Shown: in pieces, positions 42,929 through 51,102 of the stretch | Numbering within the stretch: position 1 is the first letter of the stretch | Layout: the number at the start of each line of letters is the position of its first letter | Assembly: GCF_900169525.1 (NCBI RefSeq) | Contig: NZ_LT821239.1 | Span: 372,001 to 436,000, forward strand | From: Corynebacterium pacaense | GTDB taxonomy: Bacteria > Actinomycetota > Actinomycetes > Mycobacteriales > Mycobacteriaceae | DNA length: 64,000 nucleotides | Direction: 5' to 3' | Made by a program: the position numbers and the translations under genes | Notes under the pieces: generated by a model | Databases searched by the model: none | What the model saw: the letters and a program-made list of their open reading frames with translations, nothing else | What the model was told of the DNA's origin: nothing

Positions 42929-42972
42929 AAACGGATCCTAACCCTAAAACGGCAAAAAGTAGATATATTAGC

Positions 42973-43006
42973 TTGTGGTAAATCTTAAACTGATAGATAA
43001 TAAGAT
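42973..43006 (+). promoter_or_regulatory. crtE promoter with candidate CrtR operator
   Basis: TTGTGG (42973-42978) and GATAAT (42996-43001) form a -35/-10 pair with a 17-bp spacer, 39 bp before the crtE ribosome site region. ATCTTA (42982-42987) and TAAGAT (43001-43006) are inverted arms spanning the -10, a suitable place for a repressor. Assignment to CrtR is inferred from position. Confidence 0.55.
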
Positions 43007-43044
43007 CCTGTCACAGAGGCACACGGCAACTGAAGGAGGTGGCG

Positions 43045-44202
43045 ATGCCCACGTCACCAGCCAATAGGACGGTATGCACGATGGCGGAATCCGCACCCGG
43101 ACGGCGGGAGCGTGCGATGCAGGTTGGCACCGATGACGGCATCAGGGATGCGCTGGAAGGAGCATTTCGTTCCATAAGCGAACGAGCCGCCGGCTACGGG
43201 CCGGAGTTCTCCCTTTTCGTCGACGCAGCCTTCGATTCCCTGTGCGGTGGAAAGCTGCTCCGACCCACCGTGCTTATGGAAGCCCGGGACGCGCTTATGG
43301 GCAACACCGCCCACGGCCGTGCCGCCGCCCTTGAGATCGCGGCCGCGATCGAGTTTCTCCATTTCTCCTTCCTCCTTCACGATGATGTCATCGACGGTGA
43401 CCTCTTTCGTCGCGGACGGTTGAACTTCATCGGTTCCGCATACGCCAGTCGACGCCCCGGCGCGCGGATTCTCGCCGCTGAAACCGGAAACCTGGACCCC
43501 GGACTGCTCCACTGGGCACGTTCCGGCGGCATTCTCATGGGGGATCTGCTGCTGTCCAGAGCCCATCAGATCATTGCCCGCCAGGATCTCCCGCACCCCG
43601 TGAGGCTGCGGCTGCTCGAGGTCCTCGAGCACAGCGTGACCGAATCGGTCGCCGGCGAGTTCCTCGACGTGGGTCTCGGCGACGCCGTCATAGCACCCGA
43701 TCTGGACACGGCGATGGCGATGAGCCGCCTCAAGACCGCCGCCTACACCTTTGAACTGCCCCTGCGCGCAGCCTGCATCCTGGCCGGACTGCCGCGGGAG
43801 GTGGAGGGAGACGTCGGCAATGTCGGCAGGCAGCTGGGCACCGTCTTCCAGTTGCAGGACGATTACCTGTCCACTTTCGGCGATGCCGGGGAGCACGGCA
43901 AGGACACCTATTCCGATCTGCGGGAGGGGAAGGAGACCACGATCATCGCCTTCGCCAGGACCACCGACGCCTGGCCCGCGATCAGTGAGCATTTCGGTGA
44001 CAAGCAACTGAGCATGGACACCGCGGGGAGGATCCGCGAACTGTTGATCAGGTGCGGCGCCGAGACCTACTCCCGTTCGCTTATCGACCACCGCCTCGAC
44101 CTGTGCGCAGCGCAGATCGATGAACTCGAGGATTCACTCCCCGCGCCGATGACCGCGCTGCTGGTCCGGCTCACCGAGTCACTGGCGGGACGGCGATCAT
44201 GA
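43045..44202 (+). CDS. crtE: Geranylgeranyl diphosphate synthase
   Basis: 385-residue trans-prenyl diphosphate synthase that condenses IPP units into GGPP (C20), the carotenoid precursor. The first Asp-rich motif is LLHDDVIDGD, and the second is LQDDYLSTFGD with GKDTYSDLREGKET after it. ATG 43045 has AAGGAGG 5 bases upstream; GTG 43039 overlaps the site. It is first in the crt operon and its stop overlaps the start of the mmpL gene (ATGA). The length matches actinobacterial CrtE/IdsA. Confidence 0.94.
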   Translation: MPTSPANRTVCTMAESAPGRRERAMQVGTDDGIRDALEGAFRSISERAAGYGPEFSLFVDAAFDSLCGGKLLRPTVLMEARDALMGNTAHGRAAALEIAAAIEFLHFSFLLHDDVIDGDLFRRGRLNFIGSAYASRRPGARILAAETGNLDPGLLHWARSGGILMGDLLLSRAHQIIARQDLPHPVRLRLLEVLEHSVTESVAGEFLDVGLGDAVIAPDLDTAMAMSRLKTAAYTFELPLRAACILAGLPREVEGDVGNVGRQLGTVFQLQDDYLSTFGDAGEHGKDTYSDLREGKETTIIAFARTTDAWPAISEHFGDKQLSMDTAGRIRELLIRCGAETYSRSLIDHRLDLCAAQIDELEDSLPAPMTALLVRLTESLAGRRS

Positions 44203-46250
44203 GGGTCACCACAAGGACTTGGCCCCGTTTCCTGCTCGCCGGAGTGCTCATCCTGATCTGGTTGATCGGGGCGGGGGTTGGCGGACCCTATTTCGGCAGG
44301 GTGTCGGAGGTGTCCTCCAACGAAAGGACCGCCTACCTACCCGAGTCCGCCGATGCCACCCGCGTGCAGGAGCTTCTCGGAGAGTTCACCGATTCCGAGG
44401 ACATCCCGGCGGTGGTCGTGGTGGCCGGGGACTCCGAGCTGACCCCTGAACAGATCGCTGCGGTCGGCACCGCGCTGGGCAACCTACCCGGCTCCTCGCC
44501 CCCGATTCCCTCCGCCGACGGACGCGCCGTCGAGGCTTTCGTTCCCCTCAGCGCCTCCGGGGACGTGGGCGCGGCCGTCACCCAGCTCTCAACCACGCTT
44601 GACGACGCCACCGCCGCCTGGCCCGGGGTAAGCACCTGGGTCACCGGACCCGCCGGTTTCAGCGCCGACCTCGGCGCCGCCTTCTCCGGTATCGACGGGC
44701 TGCTCCTGCTCGTTGCGGTCGGCGCGGTGTTCATAATCCTCATCGCCGTCTACCGCTCCCTCCTGCTCCCGGTTGCGGTGCTGGCCACCAGCCTCTTCGC
44801 CCTGACCGTCGCACTGCTGAGCGTGTGGTGGCTGGCCAGGGCGGGGGTGGTGCTGCTCAGCGGCCAGACGCAGGGCATCCTGTTCATCCTGGTCATCGGC
44901 GCAGCCACCGACTACTCGCTGCTCTACGTCTCGCGTTTCCGCGAGGAGCTGCGGGTGCACACCGATCGCTGGGCCGCGACCACCGGCGCGATCCGCGGGT
45001 CCATCGAGCCGATCCTGGCCTCGGGCGCCACCGTGATAGCCGGGCTGCTGTGCCTGCTGCTGTCCGATCTGAAATCCAACAGCACCCTGGGGCCGGTGGC
45101 GTCGATAGGCATCGTTTTCGCCATGGCCTCCGCACTCACGCTGCTGCCCTCCCTGCTCTTCCTCTTCGGTCGGGCGGCGTTCTGGCCGCGGCGGCCGAAG
45201 TATGAACCGGACGTCGTCAGGCGGGAGGGCGGGGTGCCCACCCACGGTGTGTGGGCACGGGTCGCCGGGCTTGTGCACCGTCGCCCGCGCGCGATCTGGG
45301 TGTCCACCCTGCTGCTTCTGCTCGGGGCCGCGGCCTTCGTGCCGCAGCTGCAGGCCTCGGGGGTGTCGCAGTCCGATCTGGTGCTCGGATCCTCCGAGGC
45401 CAGGGAGGGCCAGGAGGTCCTCGGCCGGCACTTCCCCGGCGGGTCGGGAAGCCCCGTCTATGTCATTGTCGGGGCGCAGGACGCCCCGGCCGCCACAGCC
45501 GTGATCGGGGGAAATGACAGCTTCGGTGACCTCGGCACGGCACAGGGGCAGGTGGACGGGCAGGTGCTGGTGCAGGCCACGCTCACCGACGCCGCCGATT
45601 CCCCTGCCGCGGAGAACGCCGTGCGCGGGCTGCGGCAGGGTTTCGCCGATGAGGGAATTGATGCGATGGTCGGCGGTGTCACCGCGACCGCCATCGACAC
45701 CGACGACGCCTCCACCCATGACCGCACCCTGATCATCCCGGTGGTGCTGCTGGTCATCCTCGGAATCCTCATGCTGCTGCTGCGCTCGGTTCTCGCACCC
45801 CTGCTGCTGGTCGCCACCACGGTGGTGTCCTTCGCCGCGGCGCTCGGGGTGTCCGCGCTGATGTTCAACCATGTCTTCGGCTTCCCCGGGGCCGATCCGG
45901 CGGTGCCGCTCTACGGATTCGTCTTCCTCGTCGCCCTGGGAATCGATTACAACATCTTCCTGGCCACCCGGATCCGCGAGGAATCACTACGACACGGCAC
46001 CCGCACCGGTATCATCCGCGGGCTGACCGTCACCGGCGGCGTGATCACCTCGGCGGGGATCGTGCTCGCCGCGACCTTCGCCGCCCTGTCGGTGATCCCG
46101 CTTCTCTTCCTCGTGCAGATCGCCTTCATCGTCGCCTTCGGCGTGCTCGTGGACACCTTCCTGGTCAGGGCCTTCCTCGTGCCCGCGCTCTTCCATGACA
46201 TAGGCCCCGGAATATGGTGGCCCTCGCGCCTATGGAAGGAGCGGAAGTGA
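44199..46250 (+). CDS. MmpL-type RND transporter of the carotenoid cluster
   Basis: 683-residue RND-superfamily membrane protein with 11-12 helices in two halves, each led by a periplasmic loop. Family signatures are IGAATDYSLLYVSRFREEL in the first half and VALGIDYNIFLATRIREE in the second, both with the helix Asp-Tyr pair of proton relay. It occupies the same place between crtE and crtB in C. glutamicum (cg0722), and may move carotenoid or lipid in the membrane. It overlaps crtE and crtB by 4 bp each. Confidence 0.92.
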   Translation: MRVTTRTWPRFLLAGVLILIWLIGAGVGGPYFGRVSEVSSNERTAYLPESADATRVQELLGEFTDSEDIPAVVVVAGDSELTPEQIAAVGTALGNLPGSSPPIPSADGRAVEAFVPLSASGDVGAAVTQLSTTLDDATAAWPGVSTWVTGPAGFSADLGAAFSGIDGLLLLVAVGAVFIILIAVYRSLLLPVAVLATSLFALTVALLSVWWLARAGVVLLSGQTQGILFILVIGAATDYSLLYVSRFREELRVHTDRWAATTGAIRGSIEPILASGATVIAGLLCLLLSDLKSNSTLGPVASIGIVFAMASALTLLPSLLFLFGRAAFWPRRPKYEPDVVRREGGVPTHGVWARVAGLVHRRPRAIWVSTLLLLLGAAAFVPQLQASGVSQSDLVLGSSEAREGQEVLGRHFPGGSGSPVYVIVGAQDAPAATAVIGGNDSFGDLGTAQGQVDGQVLVQATLTDAADSPAAENAVRGLRQGFADEGIDAMVGGVTATAIDTDDASTHDRTLIIPVVLLVILGILMLLLRSVLAPLLLVATTVVSFAAALGVSALMFNHVFGFPGADPAVPLYGFVFLVALGIDYNIFLATRIREESLRHGTRTGIIRGLTVTGGVITSAGIVLAATFAALSVIPLLFLVQIAFIVAFGVLVDTFLVRAFLVPALFHDIGPGIWWPSRLWKERK

Positions 46251-47158
46251 ATCCGGATATCCGCGCCTTCCTCGAGGCCGCCCTCAACCGCTACCACCGC
46301 GCCTCGCTGGGTGCCTCCCGCACCGTGATCGCCACCTACTCCACCAGCTTCAGCCTGGCCACACGGCTGCTGTCCGCGCAGATGCGCGCCGATATCCGCA
46401 ACCTCTACGCGGTGGTGCGCATCGCCGACGAGATCGTCGACGGAACCGCGGCCGCGGCGGGCTGCGCCACCGACTCGATCGCCCAGCTTCTCGACGACTA
46501 CGAACACGCCGTGCTCACCGCGCCCGGACGGCGCTTCCACACCGACCTCATCCTGCAGGCCTATGCGGACACCGCACGCCGCTGCGGATTCCGGGAGGAC
46601 CATGTCCGTGCCTTCTTCGCCTCCATGCGCAGGGACCTGAGCGCCAAGGACCACGACAGCGGCAGCTTCGACGACTACGTCCACGGTTCCGCCGAGGTCA
46701 TCGGCCTGCTGTGCCTGAGCGTCTTCCTGAACGGACGGATCGTCGGCGTCAGCCGTAGACGCGAACTGGAGGAGGGTGCGCGCAGTCTCGGCGCGGCCTT
46801 CCAGAAGATCAACTTCCTCCGTGATCTGGCCGAGGACCAGACCCAGCTCGGACGGACCTACTTTCCCGGACTGCGCGCCGGCGAACTGACCGAGGAGCAC
46901 AAGAACATGCTTATCGACGACATCCGCCTGGACCTTGACCGGGCCCGCGGCGTCATGGGCTGGCTGCCCCTGCAGGCACGCGCCGGGGTGCTCGCCGCCC
47001 TGGATCTCTTCTCCAGCCTCACCGACACCATCGCCGCCACCCCGGCACCGGAGCTGCTGAACACACGGATCAGGGTCCGACCCCTGCGCAAGGCGGGTAT
47101 CGCCGCCGCCGCGGTGGTCAGGGCACCGATCATGGGCATCAGGGGCGCTGCGTCATGA
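46247..47158 (+). CDS. crtB: Phytoene synthase
   Basis: 303-residue squalene/phytoene synthase that joins two GGPP to phytoene. The motifs are YAVVRIADEIVDG (first DxxxD) and NFLRDLAEDQTQLGRTYFP (second), with SARSLGAAFQKINFLRDL-like spacing. GTG 46247 overlaps the mmpL stop and has AAGGAG 6 bases upstream; that site is part of a CCTATGGAAG word of the recurrent family. The stop overlaps crtI. Confidence 0.94.
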   Translation: MNPDIRAFLEAALNRYHRASLGASRTVIATYSTSFSLATRLLSAQMRADIRNLYAVVRIADEIVDGTAAAAGCATDSIAQLLDDYEHAVLTAPGRRFHTDLILQAYADTARRCGFREDHVRAFFASMRRDLSAKDHDSGSFDDYVHGSAEVIGLLCLSVFLNGRIVGVSRRRELEEGARSLGAAFQKINFLRDLAEDQTQLGRTYFPGLRAGELTEEHKNMLIDDIRLDLDRARGVMGWLPLQARAGVLAALDLFSSLTDTIAATPAPELLNTRIRVRPLRKAGIAAAAVVRAPIMGIRGAAS

Positions 47159-48741
47159 GCAGCCGAGGGCAGAAGCCTAGAAAGGCCGTGATCATCGGAG
47201 CGGGCATCGCCGGACTGGCCACCGCGACCCTGCTGGCCAGGGACGGATGGTCGGTGGAGATCGTGGAGAAGAACTCCCGGGTCGGCGGGCGCGCCGGCAG
47301 CCTGGAGGTCGCCGGGCATCCCGGTTTCCGCTGGGACACCGGCCCCTCCTGGTACCTCATGCCCGAGGCCTTCGACCACTTCTTCGCCCTGTGCGGCACC
47401 ACCACCGCGGAGCAGCTCGACCTGGTGGACCTGCAGCCCGGCTACCGCGTCTACTCCGGATCCCGCGCGCCCGTCGACGTGCCGAGCGGAGGACCGGCGG
47501 CCGCCGACCTCTTCGAGAGCATCGAACCGGGCGCCGGCGCGGCGCTTATGGAATATCTCGACGCCGCCGGCGACGCCTACGGCATCTCCGTGGACAGGTT
47601 CCTCTACAACAACTTCCTCCGGCCGGGCCCCCTGCTACACCGCGATGTGCTCAGCCGCGCACGACGCCTCGCGGTGCTGCTGTCCACCTCGCTCCAGTCC
47701 TACGTCAACGCACGCTTCACCGACCCGCTGCTGCGCCAGATCCTCTGCTACCCGGCGGTTTTCCTCTCCTCATCCCCGGACACCACGCCCGCGATGTACC
47801 ACCTGATGAGCCATACCGACCTCGTCGAGGGCGTGCGTTATCCCCGCGGCGGGTTCGACGCGGTGGTCCGGGCGATCCACCGCCTCGCCGTGGACAACGG
47901 GGTCTCGATCCGCCTGTCCACGGAAGCGACTTCCATAAGCGCGGCGAATGGTCGCACCAACGGGGTCACCGTCAGGCACGACGGGACGCAGATGCTTATC
48001 GACGCCGACGTCGTCGTCTCCGCCGCCGACCTGCACCACACCGAGAACCACCTGCTCCCGAAAACCGAACGCACCTACCCGGAACGCTACTGGGCGCGCC
48101 GGAACCCGGGTATCGGCTGCGTGCTGGTCATGCTCGGCGTGAAGGGCAGACTTCCCCAGTTCATCCACCACAACCTGCTGTTCAGCAAGGACTGGGACGA
48201 CGACTTCGCCGCCGTTTTCGACGGGCCGCGCGAGACCCGGCCGGAGAACGCCTCCCGTTCCATATACGTTTCCATGCCCTCGGCCAGCGACCCGGATGTG
48301 GCGCCGGAGGGATACGAGAACCTCTTCGTCCTTGTCCCCACCGCGGCGTCGGCGCACCTGGGCCACGGCAACGCCTACGGGGCACGCGAGTCACCGGCGG
48401 TGCGCGCCATTGCGGATCACGTGATCGAGCAGATCTCCGGCCAGGCGGGCATCGCCGACCTGAAGGAGCGGATCGTGGTCTCACGCACCGTCGGCCCCGG
48501 CGATTTCGAGGATCTCTATCACTCCTGGCGCGGTGGCGCACTGGGGCCGGCGCACACTCTGCGCCAGTCGGCGTTCCTGCGCGGCAGCAACAGATCCGGG
48601 AAGGTGGATTCCCTGTACTACGCCGGAGCGACGACGGTCCCCGGCGTGGGAGTGCCGATGTGCCTGATCTCCGCCGAGAACGTGCTCAAGCGGCTCCGCG
48701 GGGACACCACTCCGGGACCCATCGGCGGTGACGCGCAGTGA
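47155..48741 (+). CDS. crtI: Phytoene desaturase
   Basis: 528-residue FAD-dependent desaturase that turns phytoene into lycopene. It has the N-terminal dinucleotide motif VIIGAGIAGLATATLLARDG, substrate loop RWDTGPSWYLMPEAFDHFF and the C-terminal carotenoid-desaturase signature YYAGATTVPGVGVPMCLISA. ATG 47155 overlaps the crtB stop; the stop overlaps the GTG of crtYe. A long Arg-rich open frame on the same strand is a shadow of this gene. Confidence 0.95.
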   Translation: MSSRGQKPRKAVIIGAGIAGLATATLLARDGWSVEIVEKNSRVGGRAGSLEVAGHPGFRWDTGPSWYLMPEAFDHFFALCGTTTAEQLDLVDLQPGYRVYSGSRAPVDVPSGGPAAADLFESIEPGAGAALMEYLDAAGDAYGISVDRFLYNNFLRPGPLLHRDVLSRARRLAVLLSTSLQSYVNARFTDPLLRQILCYPAVFLSSSPDTTPAMYHLMSHTDLVEGVRYPRGGFDAVVRAIHRLAVDNGVSIRLSTEATSISAANGRTNGVTVRHDGTQMLIDADVVVSAADLHHTENHLLPKTERTYPERYWARRNPGIGCVLVMLGVKGRLPQFIHHNLLFSKDWDDDFAAVFDGPRETRPENASRSIYVSMPSASDPDVAPEGYENLFVLVPTAASAHLGHGNAYGARESPAVRAIADHVIEQISGQAGIADLKERIVVSRTVGPGDFEDLYHSWRGGALGPAHTLRQSAFLRGSNRSGKVDSLYYAGATTVPGVGVPMCLISAENVLKRLRGDTTPGPIGGDAQ

Positions 48742-49079
48742 GCGCATTCCTCTACCTGACACTCCTTCTGGTGTTCACCGCATGCATGGTCCTGTGCGAC
48801 TGGCGGTGGAGGCTCGCCTTCTTCCGCAGCGCACGACGATCCGCCGCGGTGATCGCCGTGACCCTCACCGTCTTCCTCGCCTGGGATGCGCTGGGCATCG
48901 CGACCGGAACCTTCCATAAGGGAGGGTCACCCTACATGACCGGTCTGGACCTCGCCCCCCACATGCCGGTCGAGGAGCCGGTCTTCCTGTTCTTCCTGTG
49001 CTACCTCACACTCAACCTCACCTCCGCGGTCGGACTGCGGCTGGGTGCGCCCGTACCGGACAGGCGGTGCGACGCATGA
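48738..49079 (+). CDS. crtYe: C50 carotenoid epsilon-cyclase subunit CrtYe
   Basis: 113-residue membrane protein with three helices, one subunit of the heterodimeric C50 carotenoid cyclase. The conserved motif is MPVEEPVFLFFLCY (about residues 75-88). It starts at GTG 48738 overlapping the crtI stop, and its stop overlaps the ATG of the next gene. In C. glutamicum CrtYe and CrtYf together cyclise flavuxanthin to decaprenoxanthin. Confidence 0.93.
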   Translation: MSAFLYLTLLLVFTACMVLCDWRWRLAFFRSARRSAAVIAVTLTVFLAWDALGIATGTFHKGGSPYMTGLDLAPHMPVEEPVFLFFLCYLTLNLTSAVGLRLGAPVPDRRCDA

Positions 49080-50233
49080 CCTACCTGCTGCTCAGCCTGC
49101 CCTTTCTCGTTCTCGGACTCGTGGCCTTCTCGCTGCGGGTGGCGCACACCCGCCGGTATGCGGCACTCACCGGCATCGTGGCGGTCATCCTCATCGTGCT
49201 GACGATCATCTTCGACAACCTCATGGTGCGCGCCGGGCTCTTCGGATACCGCGAGGCCAACCACCTCGGCATCTGGATCGGTGCGATTCCGATTGAGGAT
49301 CTGTTCTATCCGGTGGTCGCCGTGCTGCTCATTCCCGCCCTGTGGCTGACGGGCCGCCCCCGCGGACTCGGGGTCATCGCGGTGGTGTTGTCCTCCTCGC
49401 GGCCGATCAGCTGGGTCAACACCGCCTTCCCCTTCGGCCTGGCCTACCTGCTCAGCGGCCGGGGCGTGGACTGGTTGTTCATTCTCGGGGTCCTCTTCTT
49501 CCTCATTCCCTACAACATTGCGATGTACGGAATCAACGATGTCTTCGATTATGAATCCGACATCCGCAATCCGCGCAAGGGAGGGGTGGAGGGCGCGGTG
49601 GTGGACAGGCGCCACCATTCGGCGCTGCTTTGGGCCTCGGCCCTGACCACCATCCCCTTCCTCGTCGTTCTCTTCGCCGCGGGAACATGGGCCTCGGCCG
49701 CGTGGTTGGCGCTTTCCGTGGCCGCGGTGGTCGCGTACTCCGCCCCGGGACTTCGGTTCAAGGAACGGCCCGGGCTGGACGCGGTGACCTCATCGATCCA
49801 TTTCAGCTCACCCGCGCTGGTCGGTGCCACCATCGCCGGCCACAGCCCCACGGCCGAATTCTGGGTCGGCGTCTGTGCCTTCTTGCTGTGGGGGATGGCC
49901 AGTCAGATCCTCGGTGCCGTCCAGGACGTGCGGGCCGACCGCGAGGCGGACCTGGACTCCATCGCCACGGTCCTGGGTGCGCGCCGGGCGACGCGTCTGG
50001 CCACGGTCCTCTACGCTGCCGCCGCCGCCCTGGTGTTCGTTCTTCCCGCCCCTGCCTGGATCGTCGGGACGGTTTCGCTGGCCTATGTGGTCAACGCCGC
50101 CCGCTTATGGAAGGTGACCGATGCGACCTGCGAGAAGGCGCATTCCGCGTGGGTTGGTTTCCTCGTGCTCAACTACATCACGGGTGCGGTGGTGAGCATG
50201 ACGCTGATCAGCGTCTTCCTTCTTCCACGGTGA
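49076..50233 (+). CDS. crtYf-crtEb: Fused C50 cyclase subunit CrtYf and lycopene elongase CrtEb
   Basis: 385 residues in one uninterrupted frame. Residues 1 to about 105 are a CrtYf-type cyclase subunit with three helices and motif GAIPIEDLFYPVVAVLLIPALW. From about 106 (LSSSRPISWVNTAFPFGLAYL) it is a UbiA-type lycopene elongase with the prenyl-diphosphate site NDVFDYESDIRNPRKGG and second motif DVRADREADLDSIA, and about seven helices. In C. glutamicum these are two genes. The protein adds two C5 units to lycopene (flavuxanthin) and, with CrtYe, forms the rings of decaprenoxanthin. ATG 49076 overlaps the crtYe stop. The 3' end overlaps a convergent tautomerase gene by 26 bp. Confidence 0.93.
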   Translation: MTYLLLSLPFLVLGLVAFSLRVAHTRRYAALTGIVAVILIVLTIIFDNLMVRAGLFGYREANHLGIWIGAIPIEDLFYPVVAVLLIPALWLTGRPRGLGVIAVVLSSSRPISWVNTAFPFGLAYLLSGRGVDWLFILGVLFFLIPYNIAMYGINDVFDYESDIRNPRKGGVEGAVVDRRHHSALLWASALTTIPFLVVLFAAGTWASAAWLALSVAAVVAYSAPGLRFKERPGLDAVTSSIHFSSPALVGATIAGHSPTAEFWVGVCAFLLWGMASQILGAVQDVRADREADLDSIATVLGARRATRLATVLYAAAAALVFVLPAPAWIVGTVSLAYVVNAARLWKVTDATCEKAHSAWVGFLVLNYITGAVVSMTLISVFLLPR

Positions 50234-50540
50234 TCGAGACCCATACCCGGGTGACGGGGACCGCCAGGATCAGGGCCACCTCGGCCGTGATGCGCTGGAG
50301 GAGGGCGTCGCGGAACTCCTCCGTGGCGGGGTTGTCGGCGCGGATCCACACCTGATTATCCGGGGCCGCGACCCCGCCAATGAAGTGGGAGTCCGGTTCG
50401 ACCTCGGCGAAGAGCACCTGGATAAGGTGGTGCGGCGTCCCGGCGAGCTCATGGTGGGCGTCCGTGATGGATTCGGCGATGCGTTCCTTGGATTCACGCG
50501 AGATTCCAATCCTGCGTGACCAGCAGGTGTAGGTGGGCAT
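50208..50540 (-). CDS. Tautomerase-superfamily protein, cis-CaaD-like
   Basis: 110-residue protein beginning with Met-Pro (MPTYTCWSRR); after Met removal Pro1 is the catalytic base of this superfamily. AITDAHxxLxGT-like text (ESITDAHHELAGTPHHLIQV), the FIGGVAAPDNQVWIRADNP block with candidate active Arg, and VTRVWVSITVEEG resemble cis-3-chloroacrylic acid dehalogenase and Cg10062 of C. glutamicum, but the C-terminal 35-40 residues of those proteins (with their catalytic Glu) are missing. The natural substrate is unknown. Convergent overlap with crtYf-crtEb. Confidence 0.8.
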   Translation of the reverse strand: MPTYTCWSRRIGISRESKERIAESITDAHHELAGTPHHLIQVLFAEVEPDSHFIGGVAAPDNQVWIRADNPATEEFRDALLQRITAEVALILAVPVTRVWVSITVEEGRR

Positions 50541-50543
50541 GGG

Positions 50544-50897
50544 CTATCCCTCAAACTGTCTGATCTCGATGGATTGTCCGCAGGCGACGGCGGCGCGCTG
50601 CGCCACCTCGGCCGCCTCCTCGAAGGTGTCTGTGTCAATCACCCAGAATCCACCGAGGACCGCGCCGGAGCCACCTGCCGGACCATCGGACTCCAGGCCC
50701 GAGGGATCAACGGTGACCGCGAGTGCGGGTGCGTTCAACCCGCCCACGTAGACGAGGACCCCCTCATCCTCCAGAGCATCGTTTAACTCCGCGGTGCGCG
50801 CGAAGGCGGCCTCCATCTCGGCGGCGCTGTCATAGGTTCCAAACTCCCGGTCATAGGAATCGGCCGGATTGTATACGGAGAGCATGAAGCTGGTCAT
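50544..50897 (-). CDS. YciI-family (YCII-related) protein
   Basis: 117-residue alpha/beta ferredoxin-like small protein. MLSVYNPADSY, YDSAAEMEAAFARTAELNDAL, GGLNAPALAVTV and the tail GGFWVIDTDTFEEAAEVAQRAAVACGQSIEIRQF are typical of the YciI/DGPF group often found near ECF sigma factors. No enzymatic role is established. It ends 3 bp before the tautomerase start on the same strand, so they form a two-gene unit. Confidence 0.82.
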   Translation of the reverse strand: MTSFMLSVYNPADSYDREFGTYDSAAEMEAAFARTAELNDALEDEGVLVYVGGLNAPALAVTVDPSGLESDGPAGGSGAVLGGFWVIDTDTFEEAAEVAQRAAVACGQSIEIRQFEG

Positions 50898-51102
50898 GTC
50901 CCCATCCTAGGGTGCCACAGGTATCTTGGAAAGTGACCGGGGTCACTAAGGGGGGCGATGGTGCAGGTAAATCCATGCCATCTACCGGCTCGTGTAACTT
51001 TATTCCTAAACAGTGCCGGGCCGACTGTGACGTCCACTGGATGCACCTGCGGTTGTGCCCCGGCATCAATGTCAAACCAACCGTATCAGGAGTCCGATAA
51101 GA
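50898..51102 (+). promoter_or_regulatory. Control region of metPS with palindromes
   Basis: AGTGACC-GG-GGTCACT (arms 50932-50938 and 50941-50947) is a perfect dyad. Further down TGCCGGG and CCCGGCA (about 51016-51066) can close a stem-loop just ahead of the gene. Methionine-responsive control is expected for a MetPS operon, but I did not find the TAGAC-N6-GTCTA type McbR site or a recognisable SAM riboswitch. Confidence 0.4.

Noticed and set aside
47247..48731. 494-residue open frame on the same strand as crtI
   Set aside because: Extremely Arg/Gly/Pro-rich, no ribosome site, and exactly shadows the third-position GC of crtI, which has full family signatures.
50898..51102. SAM riboswitch upstream of metPS
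   Set aside because: Stem-forming sequences exist, but I could not match the conserved blocks of any known SAM riboswitch class.
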